The translations under genes were made by a program, and so were the position numbers. A stretch of DNA of 64,000 bases from JALNZF01 sp964447405 (GTDB lineage: Bacteria > Nitrospirota > UBA9217): assembly GCA_964447405.1 (NCBI GenBank), contig CAYUSP010000002.1:310001-374000 (forward strand), in the 5' to 3' direction. The notes beneath the pieces were generated by a model, which had not been told where the DNA came from, ran no database searches, and worked only from the letters and a program-made list of their open reading frames with translations. Positions 17,303 to 27,700 of the stretch are shown here, piece after piece; the first letter of the stretch is position 1; every line of letters begins with the position of its first letter.

Positions 17303-17378
17303 ACTGTTGGAAGAACTTCAGCCCCGGGTCCATGCTGATGAACCGGGGCCGCTTCAAATCATAGGACGGAGTCAGATA

Positions 17379-20300
17379 ATGAGAGTAGCCCTCGTAATTC
17401 CAACGTTCAACTACACTGCCCTCTATCCTTCGTACCTGGCAATGTGCGATTTTCCGGTGGGATTCGCGTATATCGCCGCTGCATTGAAAAAGGCCGGCCA
17501 CGAAGTGATCGGCGTGAATCCCAATAATTGCCCGGGCCACCCCTCCGCCCGGGCCATGCTGCACGAGAAGATCAGACACGCCCTGATGGAGCGAAAACCC
17601 GAGCTGATCGGGATCGGCGGCCTGTGCACCGACTATCCTTTTATCCGGGACGCCATATCGATCATTCGGACACTCGCGCCTGAAATACCGATCGTCTGCG
17701 GCGGTGGCATCATCATGCATGATGCGGAGTTTGTGTTCAACCTGCTCAAGCCCGACTATTGCATTTCCGGTGAAGCGGAAGAAGCGCTGGTCCAGTTGAT
17801 AGAACGTTTGGAGACCGGAAGCGGGGCTCTGGACCATATTCCGAATCTGGGGTACTGGCGCGACGGCGTCGCCAGGTTCACGGCAGCCGGTTTTGACTAT
17901 CCCCCCATTGAAACGCGCGCATTTCCGGACTACAGCTGCTTTGATCCGGAGACCATGATCGCCAACTCATCCGTTGCGGCCCGTTCGGCCTATCGCTACA
18001 CCCGGCCCCATCCGCGCATCATGCCCTTCGTGGCAGCGAGGGGCTGCCCGTTCAAGTGCACGTTCTGCGTGCATCATAAGGGGCCTGCCTATCGCGCGCG
18101 TCCCATGAGCGCCATCATGAACGAGATCGCGCAGCTCTACGATGCCTATCGATTCAACATCCTGATGATCCTCGACGAACTGTTCGCCATCGACAAGAAG
18201 CGGCTTCAGGAATTCTGCGACGGCATCCTGGAAGGGCGCAGGACCCGGGGATGGGACTTCGACTGGGCATTTCAGACCCATGCAAACGCGAACCTTGGCC
18301 GGCACGAACTGCAGATTGCAAAGGAGGCAGGCTGCTACCTTTTCAGCTACGGTCTGGAAAGCTCCAGCCCCCGCGTCCTGGCAAGCATGAACAAGAGGTC
18401 CCGACCGGAGCAGATCCGCGACGCGATTGCCCTGGCAACCGAGGTCGGCATAGGATTTGGCGGCTGCTATATCTTCGGAGACGTAGCCGAGACGCCGGAG
18501 ACCCTCACCGAGACCATGGATTTTTTTCTGAAGCACTGCCTGGATGAGCATGTCTATTTCCAGCCGATCAGCCCCTATCCCGGCGGCAAGTTATTTGAAC
18601 ATTGCCTGCAGCAAGGCATTATCAAGGACAAACATGCCTTTTACGAAACCATCGACACGGTCGTCTATAATATGACCTCGATGGCGGACGCTAAGTGGTT
18701 ACACTGGATCAGCACCGTGATACGGCCTCTGAACACGATGCCGCACGTCATCACCGTCGAACCCAGCGAGGTCGCGCTGGACAAATCACCCAGAGACGAC
18801 AGCAGCACAACGCCGCTGTGGCTTATCCATGCTCGTTGTCCGCATTGCAAGGTGACCCGGCTCTTTCGGGAGCCCCTGTCAGAGGCGGCTATTGCGAGCG
18901 GCACTGCAGCATTCCTGACCGGCTGCTCTTCCTGCGGGAAGCGGTTCAAGATCGCCGCCAGAGGAGAAGGAAGGTATCCAGGCGAATCTGCGCAGCGGGC
19001 CATTTCGCCCCAGGATCTGCGCGCGGTCCTTCGCAACTCCATCGCGGAGCTGGCAGCCGCGCCGCAAACGGAGCCCGTTGCGCCACGCGTTGCCCGCGTG
19101 CAGGATGCTCCTTCCGGCCGTACAGAAAGCAGTACAGGGCAAGGCCGGCTCCGGATACTGTTTGTCCAGCACGAGATGTTCACCTGGGACCGCGCCAAGA
19201 TGTGGGGATACGAATGGCATCTCGGCCTCGAAGAGGGGTTCGCTGCGAACAATATCGATTGCTTCACGCTCACGACGACCTGGTTTCCCGCTGCCCGGGA
19301 GCTGTGCTCCGGCATGACGTTCGACCAGGTCTGGATCAATGACATCACCCACATGTTCGAACCAGGCGGCTGCGGGGGCAGGCAGCTGTCGGAGCAGGAC
19401 CTGGCGTGGCTGGCCTCTCTTGCGCCGGTCCGGTTGGGCTGCGTGATCGAGACCCTGTCCTACACCCCCGAGCAGCTTGCATCGAATACCGCTCTCGAGT
19501 ACGCGCGGCAGGTATTGCAGATGACCGCGAAATACATGACCCATATCCTGGTCCTCGATGAGCAGGACAGGGACTATGTAAGCAGCATCTGCTCCGCTAC
19601 CATCGAGTGGTTCATCGGACCGGTCCCCTTACGCGCCATCGAACGGAACATTACGTTGCCTGATGCCGCACCCCCGGTCTTTCGCGGCACGCCCTACGGT
19701 GAACGGGCGGAGTGGCTTGCTTCGCCGGAGCTGCAGGGCCTTATTTCCGTCAAGCCATCGCCTGATAACGAACACCAGCTGCCCGCCTTGTTCAATGCGC
19801 TGCACGGCGAACTGCACCAAAAAAGCCTGGCAGCCGGTTCTGAGAGCACGGCATTGTACCGGGGCTACCTCGCCTCGCTCAGAAAGATCCGCCGGTTAGC
19901 GTTCGACCTTTTTCTTGCCAGCATGAAGGAAGGATGCGCGGTCGTGAATCTCCCTTCCTACGCATCCATTCACACCGGCAGGGTAAGCGAAGGCATGGCA
20001 ATAGGGCGGCCCGTCATAGCGTGCACCGTTATGGGGAACAGGGACAGAATGAGAGCCTGCTTTCAAGACGAACAGGACATCCTCTTCTACGACAGGTCGA
20101 GCCGAACTTCTCTGGCCCGCCAGATCCGGCGGCTTCTGGACGACCGGGACTTCGGACTGCAGCTTGCCAGGAATGCACGGGACAAAATGCTGATGCACCA
20201 CACCACGGAACATCGCGTAGCGCAGATCCTGGACTGGATCACGACCGGCAGGGAGATCACCTACTCAGGCGATGCCGCGGTTCCACCCTTGATGGTACCG

Positions 20301-21782
20301 CAGCCGTTGCAGGTGCAGCCGCAGGCAGCAGCTTGTTTGCCTGCAGCGCAGCAGGATGACGGCCATCCGCTGTCCGTGGTTGCCAACGGTCGGCAGGGCA
20401 ACAAGCTCCGGGTCCTCCTGATCAGCCCGCCCTATGCCCGGCTTCTGGGCCTGGGAAACTGCCGGTTCCCGCTCAGCTTCGGCAGCATGGGAACGATCCT
20501 GTCCATGAACGGCCATGCGGTTGCCATCTACGACGCCGACTTTGACAAGGACTTGATCGGCAAAAGCGACTCGTACGAACATTCCTTTACCAGTCAAAAG
20601 AGGATCAACGAAGCGCTCAATACCACGGGGCATTATGTCTGGAAGGAGATCGAGCAGAAGGTGCGGGAGTTCCGGCCGGATGTCGTCGGCATCACCACCA
20701 TGACCAGCAAGTTCCCTATGGCCATCCGCGTCGCGGAGATTGCGAAATCACTCGACCCCCGGATCAAGGTCGTCATCGGCGGGCACCACTCCTCCATCTT
20801 CGGGCAGAAGCTGGTGCACAACAAGCACATCGACTTTGCCGTGATCGGCGAAGGCGAGATGACCATGCTGGAGCTGGTGAACCGCATGTGCGACCAGAAA
20901 CCCGACTATTCCCGGGTGAACGGCCTGGTGTATAAGGAGGGAACGCGGGTCATCATGAACGAGCCCCGGCAGCTCCTGCCAAACCTCGATATTCTGCCGA
21001 TCGCGGACCGGGACCTGATGCTGAATGAGGGCTTTGTCACGGAGAACAACATCATGACCAGCCGCGGCTGTCCCTTCAATTGCAGCTATTGCGGCGCCCA
21101 GGTCATCTGGAAGCGCAAAGTCCGCAGGCGAAGCGTCCAAAATGTGATCCAAGAGATCGAATACCTGTTCAAACGCGGGCCTTCACGGTCCGTTAATTTC
21201 TGGGACGACTCATTCACGAGCGACCGAACGTATACGAAAGAGATGACCGACGCGTTGAAGAAATTCGACGGCCTCAGGTTCAGCTGCATCACCCGGCTCG
21301 ATCTCGTGGAGCAGGAGTCGCTGGTCCAGCTCAAGGAGGCCGGCTGCTCCATGATCCTGTTCGGTATTGAGTCAGGGAACAACGACATCCTGAAACTGAT
21401 CGACAAGAAAATGACCCGCGAGCTGATAAAGCGGAAGACCGGCATGGTGGATGCCGCGGGCATTCCCTGGCTGGGGTTCTTTATCATGGGCTATCCCGGT
21501 GAGACCCGCGAGAACATCCTCCAGACCCTCGCCTTCATGAAAGAACTGAATCCGTCCTACGCGGAGATCAACATCTTCAATCCTCTACCAGGCACCAAGA
21601 TATGGAACGACCTTGAACAACAGGGCAAGGTGAGCAGCGATATGGATTTTTCACGGTTCTCGCAGGCGAGCACGGAGAACTTCTTCACGAACGGGAGCAT
21701 GACGAGGGAGCAATTCAAGGAACTCGCCCTTTCCGTGGCAAGGGAATTCGATCAGCACAACAGGAGCCGCAATGGAAATTGA
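17379..21782 (+). CDS. Tripartite fusion: B12 radical SAM - zinc ribbon/glycosyltransferase - B12 radical SAM
   Basis: 1,467 aa from the ATG at 17379. Module 1 (~1-480) is a B12-binding radical SAM enzyme with C223, C227 and C230 (RGCPFKCTFC). Residues 487-519 form a CxxC...CxxC zinc-ribbon-like element. Module 2 (~588-960) resembles CgeB/family-1 glycosyltransferases: it starts LRILFVQHEMF and contains VSEGMAIGRPVIA and a DILFYD segment near its end. Module 3 (~1005-1467) is a second B12 radical SAM enzyme with C1231, C1235 and C1238 (RGCPFNCSYC), plus ESGNND and FIMGYPGETREN. One polypeptide thus combines two radical enzymes around a probable sugar transferase. It overlaps the next gene by 11 bp. 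A single uninterrupted frame argues against an artefact. Confidence 0.8.
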   Translation: MRVALVIPTFNYTALYPSYLAMCDFPVGFAYIAAALKKAGHEVIGVNPNNCPGHPSARAMLHEKIRHALMERKPELIGIGGLCTDYPFIRDAISIIRTLAPEIPIVCGGGIIMHDAEFVFNLLKPDYCISGEAEEALVQLIERLETGSGALDHIPNLGYWRDGVARFTAAGFDYPPIETRAFPDYSCFDPETMIANSSVAARSAYRYTRPHPRIMPFVAARGCPFKCTFCVHHKGPAYRARPMSAIMNEIAQLYDAYRFNILMILDELFAIDKKRLQEFCDGILEGRRTRGWDFDWAFQTHANANLGRHELQIAKEAGCYLFSYGLESSSPRVLASMNKRSRPEQIRDAIALATEVGIGFGGCYIFGDVAETPETLTETMDFFLKHCLDEHVYFQPISPYPGGKLFEHCLQQGIIKDKHAFYETIDTVVYNMTSMADAKWLHWISTVIRPLNTMPHVITVEPSEVALDKSPRDDSSTTPLWLIHARCPHCKVTRLFREPLSEAAIASGTAAFLTGCSSCGKRFKIAARGEGRYPGESAQRAISPQDLRAVLRNSIAELAAAPQTEPVAPRVARVQDAPSGRTESSTGQGRLRILFVQHEMFTWDRAKMWGYEWHLGLEEGFAANNIDCFTLTTTWFPAARELCSGMTFDQVWINDITHMFEPGGCGGRQLSEQDLAWLASLAPVRLGCVIETLSYTPEQLASNTALEYARQVLQMTAKYMTHILVLDEQDRDYVSSICSATIEWFIGPVPLRAIERNITLPDAAPPVFRGTPYGERAEWLASPELQGLISVKPSPDNEHQLPALFNALHGELHQKSLAAGSESTALYRGYLASLRKIRRLAFDLFLASMKEGCAVVNLPSYASIHTGRVSEGMAIGRPVIACTVMGNRDRMRACFQDEQDILFYDRSSRTSLARQIRRLLDDRDFGLQLARNARDKMLMHHTTEHRVAQILDWITTGREITYSGDAAVPPLMVPQPLQVQPQAAACLPAAQQDDGHPLSVVANGRQGNKLRVLLISPPYARLLGLGNCRFPLSFGSMGTILSMNGHAVAIYDADFDKDLIGKSDSYEHSFTSQKRINEALNTTGHYVWKEIEQKVREFRPDVVGITTMTSKFPMAIRVAEIAKSLDPRIKVVIGGHHSSIFGQKLVHNKHIDFAVIGEGEMTMLELVNRMCDQKPDYSRVNGLVYKEGTRVIMNEPRQLLPNLDILPIADRDLMLNEGFVTENNIMTSRGCPFNCSYCGAQVIWKRKVRRRSVQNVIQEIEYLFKRGPSRSVNFWDDSFTSDRTYTKEMTDALKKFDGLRFSCITRLDLVEQESLVQLKEAGCSMILFGIESGNNDILKLIDKKMTRELIKRKTGMVDAAGIPWLGFFIMGYPGETRENILQTLAFMKELNPSYAEINIFNPLPGTKIWNDLEQQGKVSSDMDFSRFSQASTENFFTNGSMTREQFKELALSVAREFDQHNRSRNGN

Positions 21783-24700
21783 CAGATCTCTCGAAAACCT
21801 TCATAAGATCCAGTCCAATATCGAACGTGGCAATGTCTTTCTTGACAGCTATCCGATCCAGGTCCACTTCCTGATGATCGACAAGTGCAATGTCAAATGC
21901 ATCATGTGCGGGGGCGACTACTTCAGGAGCAAGAGCGGCAGAATGATCACCCTGGACAAGTTCAAGACCATGGCCGCGAACCTGAAGCTCGAGAACGTGC
22001 GGGCGGTCGTACTGGCAGGAGCCGGCGACCCCATGCTGAATCGTGACCTCATCGCGATCGTCCGGTTCATCAACACCACCTATCCGCAGATCGCCATCTC
22101 GATCACCACGAACGGCCTCGGGCTCACGGAATCCCTGGCCCGTGCGCTGATGGACTGCACAGTCAGCCAGGTGAATATATCGATAAATTCAGCCACCCAG
22201 CAAACCTACAAGCGCATCATGCAGATTGATGGATTCACTGCCGTATGCCGAAACGCCCGCACGTTCGCTGAACTGATAAAACAGTCAGGCAAGCCCGTCT
22301 CCCTGCAGTTCTCCGCAGCCATCAATCGCCTGAACATTGAGGAGCTGCCTCGGCTGGTTGAGCTAGCGCACGAGACAGGAGCCGACAGCATCAATCTGTT
22401 CTACACCCGCTTCTACCCGGAGCGCATCCGCGACCTGAATATTGAAAATCCCACGGACCGGCTGAAGAATGAAGACTCGCTCTTTTATCACCAGCAGCTT
22501 TCGGATGACATGGTGGTGAAAGCCAAAACACTCGCCCAGCGCTACGGTATCCGCATGACCCATGAGCCGCTGTTCCAAGAGCATGCCGCTCCCAACGCCT
22601 GCACCTGGGCAATGTCCCAGCTGATGGTCGGCTTTGACGGCGAAATCTATCCCTGCGGAGGCTCGGAGGTCCATTTCCGAGAAAAAGTGGAGAAGGGCAT
22701 CTATGATTTCGGGAACGCGCTCACAGGGCCGGTGGATACGTTCTGGAATGGTGATGCCTACCGCGCCCTTCGGCTCTCTGCACGTCAGGGTGATACGTGC
22801 CTGGTAAGTGAATGCAAGTGCTGCGCGAATGTCATCAGCCCCAACGATATGAGGTCCCATATTATGCAGTGGGACAATGAGAACGCAGAAGAGATCCAGA
22901 AGCAGCCGATCGCGACCCTGCCGCTGGTCTCGGTCATCGTGCCCACCTACAACAGGCCGGACCAGCTCGTGCTGGCAGTAAAAAGCATCCTGGCACAAAC
23001 CTACCGGAATGTGGAGATCGTTGTGGTGAACGACAACGGTGCTGACGTCGCCAACCAGCTGGCGCCCCTCAATACGTCGAACAACATCACCTACATCCGG
23101 CACAAAAAGAACAGCGGGCTTGCCGCCGCCCGCAACACCGGCATCCGCGCGTCCCGGGGCAGGTACATCGCCTACCTCGATGACGACGATCTGTTCTATC
23201 CCGACCACCTTGACACGCTCGTTCGTTTTCTCGAGGCCGGCAACCACAAGGTCGCCTATACCGATGCGTACCGGGCCCACCAGGTCAAACAGAACGGCGC
23301 CTATGTGGTCGTCAACCGGGACGTCCCCTATTCCTTTGATTTCGATTATGAACGGATCCTGGAGACCAACTTTGTGCCGGTACTCTGTTTCGTGCATGCG
23401 CGCTCATGTATCGACACCGTGGGCTTCTTCGACGAGTCCCTGAAACGCCTGGAGGACTGGGACCTGTGGATACGCATGTCCAGAAAATACCGCTTTGAGC
23501 ATATCAGGAAGATCACCTGTGAATTCTCCTGGCGAGAGGACGGCAGCTCCATGTCGAGTGCCCGGGACCAGGAGTTCGCCGTGGCCCGCACGTACATCGC
23601 GGACAAGTACGGTTTGGCCCGGCCCGCGACACCCGCGCTCCCCCGATTCGCGGAAAAAGCGGTGCCGTCACTCGTTTCCATTGTTATCCTTACGTACAAC
23701 CAGCTTCGGTATACGAAAGAATGCATGGAGAGCATCCGAAAACATACTCCGGAGCCGCATGAGATCATTGTTGTCGATAACGCGTCCACGGACGGCACAG
23801 TAGCGTGGCTGAAGAAATTTATCCGGGAGAACAGGAACTGTCGGCTGATCGAGAACCGGCAGAACCTCGGCTTTCCTAAAGGATGCAACCAGGGAATCGA
23901 GGCCTCGCGGGGAGAGTTCCTGGTACTGCTGAACAACGACGTGGTCGTAACCAGGGACTGGCTCGCAGGAATGCTGGAGATAGTGCAGCGCGATCCTGAG
24001 GCCGGCTTCGTGGGCCCCATGACGAACAACATCATCGGCCGCCAGAAAATTTCTGCAATTGGATACGATTCCGCGACCGGCCTCACGGATTACGCTGCGC
24101 AGTTCCGGTCTTCGAACCGACACCGCAGGATTGAGTCGGCGCGCGTCGTGGGCTTCTGCATGCTCTTCCGAAGGACCTTGGCTGAACGCATCGGTCTTCT
24201 CGATGAGCGCTTCGGAACCGGCAACTTCGAGGATGACGACCTTTGCCTTCGCGCCGAGCTCGCGGGATTCCGAAATTTCATTGCCGGGGATGTTTTCGTT
24301 CATCACTATGGGAGTAAAAGTTTTACGGGCAACAAGATCGATGCGGACTCGCTCTGGAAGGGTAACTTATCGGTTTTCGCCGCCAAGTGGGACCTGGATC
24401 CGCGAACGCCCCTCGGCCGGTCCCTTGCCGCAGTTACCGCCCGCCATAAAGCAATCGAATCCTTTAACCGGGGTAACCTCGATGCGGCCATCCAGGATAT
24501 CGTAGAGGGCATCAAACAGGAACCAGGCAACAATTTCTTCTATTGGCAGCTTGCTGACATGCTGAACCAGTCCGGACTGTACAAAGACGCACTGGAAACG
24601 CTTGCCGGCCTTCCTCCGGATGCACATGATTACACGCAGACCCTCGAACGACTGGCACATGCCAAGTCCGGACTCGGTGCCGCGGAAGAAGCTGAAGTAT

Positions 24701-27700
24701 TGGTCGATAGGATACTTGCCCGCGCGCCGGGATCCGCCCCCGCACTTAACCTCAAGGGAACTCTGGCATATCAGCGCGGCGACAAGGACGCGGCTGATGC
24801 GCTGTTCATAAGAGCCATGGAAGCGGATCCGTCCTCTGGTGAGCCCGCCACGAACCTTGGCGTCATGAAATTTGCCGCCGGAGCGCAGGAGGACGGCTTG
24901 CGCCTGCTTGAGCGCGGCTTTATTCTTTCTCCGGCGCTTCCGGACTGTGCGGCACGATATCATGCGGCGATTATCTCATTGGGACGCCTGAATCAGGCGG
25001 TTCGCGTGTTCCGCGATGCGCAAATACTCTATCCCTCCTGCAAGCAGATCACGTTATTGCTGACGGACCTTCTCATCAGGCAGGAAAGCTATGCCGACGC
25101 ACTGCGGGAGATCGAGGGCGCGATCATCCGATTCGGCTCCGATGATGGATTGCTTGCTGCGGCTGCGGAAATCAGGGGCAAGCTTGGTCCGCTCGCCATC
25201 ACAACCAAGAAGAACAATGGTGTGAGCGAAGGTGATGGCGCGGAACCGTTCGAATCATGTTTTCGAGAAAACACTCCTTCGGCGCGGATTGATGGACAGC
25301 AGGACGTTGCCTCGCCAACGGCGGGAACGATCGATACGACCGCCCCGACGGAAGGGCTCACACGAAGCGATCAGGTGATGTCCGGCCTTGTCTCAATCAT
25401 TATCCTTGCCTTCAATCAACTGAAGCACACCAAACTCTGCTTGCAAAGCATCGAACAACACACAGCCCAACCCTACGAGCTGATTCTCGTGGACAATGGC
25501 TCAACCGACGGTACGCTGGACTATTTGCGCACCTATGCGAATGGTCGTACGAACGTTCGGGTAATTGCCAACAAAGAGAATCTGGGTTTTGCCGCCGGCA
25601 ATAATCAGGGCCTGGCCGTGGCTAACGGAACGCATGTGCTGCTGCTCAACAACGACACCGTCGTGACCGAGGGATGGCTAACTCGGATGGTGTCGGTATT
25701 TGAACGTTTTGTGGACGTAGGCATCGTCGGTCCGGTTTCCAATAATATTTCAGGTCCACAGAAAGTCCCGGGAGCCATTTATCAGAGTCTGAAAGACATG
25801 CCACTCTATGCCAAACAATGGTCATCGGAGCATCGAGGGCAATCCTTCGAAGTTCAGCGGGTGGTTGGATTCTGCCTGCTGGCTAAACGGGAAGTCATTG
25901 ACAGAATCGGCGGATTGGACGAAACATTTGGCAGCGGCAATTTTGAGGACGACGATTTTTGTTTGCGGGCCGCGGCTGCCGGTTTCAAAGCACGTATTGC
26001 GCAGGATGCCTTTATTCATCACACAGGCAGCCAAACCTTCAAAGGTGCGGGGATTGATTATCGTCAGAGCCTTTTGCGTAATTGGGAAATATTCAAAACA
26101 AAATGGAAGCTTCCACAGGACTTGCCCTATGGCGCCAACTATACCCTTACTCTTGACACGGGAGATTTGTCGCACTATTTTATTCCGCTCGCCAAGCACG
26201 CCGGTAAAACACCGCAGCCACGAACATTGGGATTGGTTTCCATTGTCCTGCGGCTTGCCAGTGATCTTGAAACCGGGAAAAAGTGCTTATTAGCCATTCA
26301 ACAGCACACCCCTGAACCCCATGAGGTCATTTTCATGGTGCCCCGCTCGCTCCCTGCTGCGCTCAAATGGGTAAAAAAGCTTGCGCGGGAACATCAAAAC
26401 TATACGCTTATTGAATACGCTGAAGCTCCCGGTTTTTCTCGGGAAGTAAATCAAGGGATATACGCTTCCTCGGGAGAGTATATTCTCCTCCTGGATGGCG
26501 AGGTGCGCGTCACTGGTGGCTGGTTAACGGGAATGCTCGAGTGTTTACACACCTCCTCAGCTCCGGGCGTGATCGGCCCCGTAACCGATGCAATCCTCAA
26601 TCCGCGGGATCTCGGCAGCAGGGAGCCGAGGCCGGGAGCGGGCCTCGATGAATACGCTGCGGCATTTCGCATTCGCAATCGGCACCGTCGCATCGATCAG
26701 CGAAAAATTGCCGGCATCTGCATGCTGTTCAGGTACGACCTGGCGCAAAAGATCGGTTTTTTCGATGAAGACCTGCGATCGGGCATGTTCAGCGATGAAG
26801 ATTTCTGCATCCGCGCGGACCTGGATGGTTATCACAACGTGATCGCCGGTGATGTATTGGTCCATTATCCGGTTTCCGGAGATTACTATCGCGACCGATA
26901 CAACAGCAAGAAGGTATTTGACACCAAGTGGCGGGCCATCAGCATGGCATCGGAGCTCGGCAGAAAAATCGTAACGCTGAACACCATCGAAACCGCTGCC
27001 GTCTGGTATCACCAGAAACAGCAGCTCGACAAGGCTATCGCATGGCTGGCAGAGGGGGTCAAGTACGCGCCGGATGATCCGAGAAGCTACCAGTCTCTTG
27101 CCCTCATGCTGATTGATGCCAAATTGTTTAAGGACGCCCTTGATGCTCTTAGCTCAATGCCGGAGTCTGCCCGTCAGGAGGCAAGTAGCCTGGCATTGTT
27201 CGGTACTTGTTTTGAGGGTCTCAACCGCGACGACGAAGCGAATGCTTATGCTGAGCGCCTGCTTGCGATGGATCCATCGTCGGCGCCGGCCTTGAATCTT
27301 AAGGGGCTGCTTGCATATAAACACGAAGACCGGTCCGCTGCGGACCGTTTCTTCCGGCGGGCATCTGAGTCAGACCCCGGATACGGAGAGCCGTTCACCA
27401 ATCTCGGCGTAATGCAGTGGTCGGAAAACAAGAAGGAAGAGGCGCTGGATCTTTTGGAGCGGGGATTTCTGCTTTCTCCGACGATCACGGACAGTGTTAC
27501 GCTCTACCACAACGCCATCACCAGTTTGGCGTTGTTCGCGCGGGCGGAGCCGTTCTTCAGGGATGCTAAAGCTCTCCATCCCAGGAACAAACGGGTGTTC
27601 TTTCTTTATATTGACATCCTGCTGCAGAAGGGAAAATACCATGATGCCATGCGGGAGATCGAGGAGGCTTTATTGGTCTTTGATATTGACGACGGCATCA

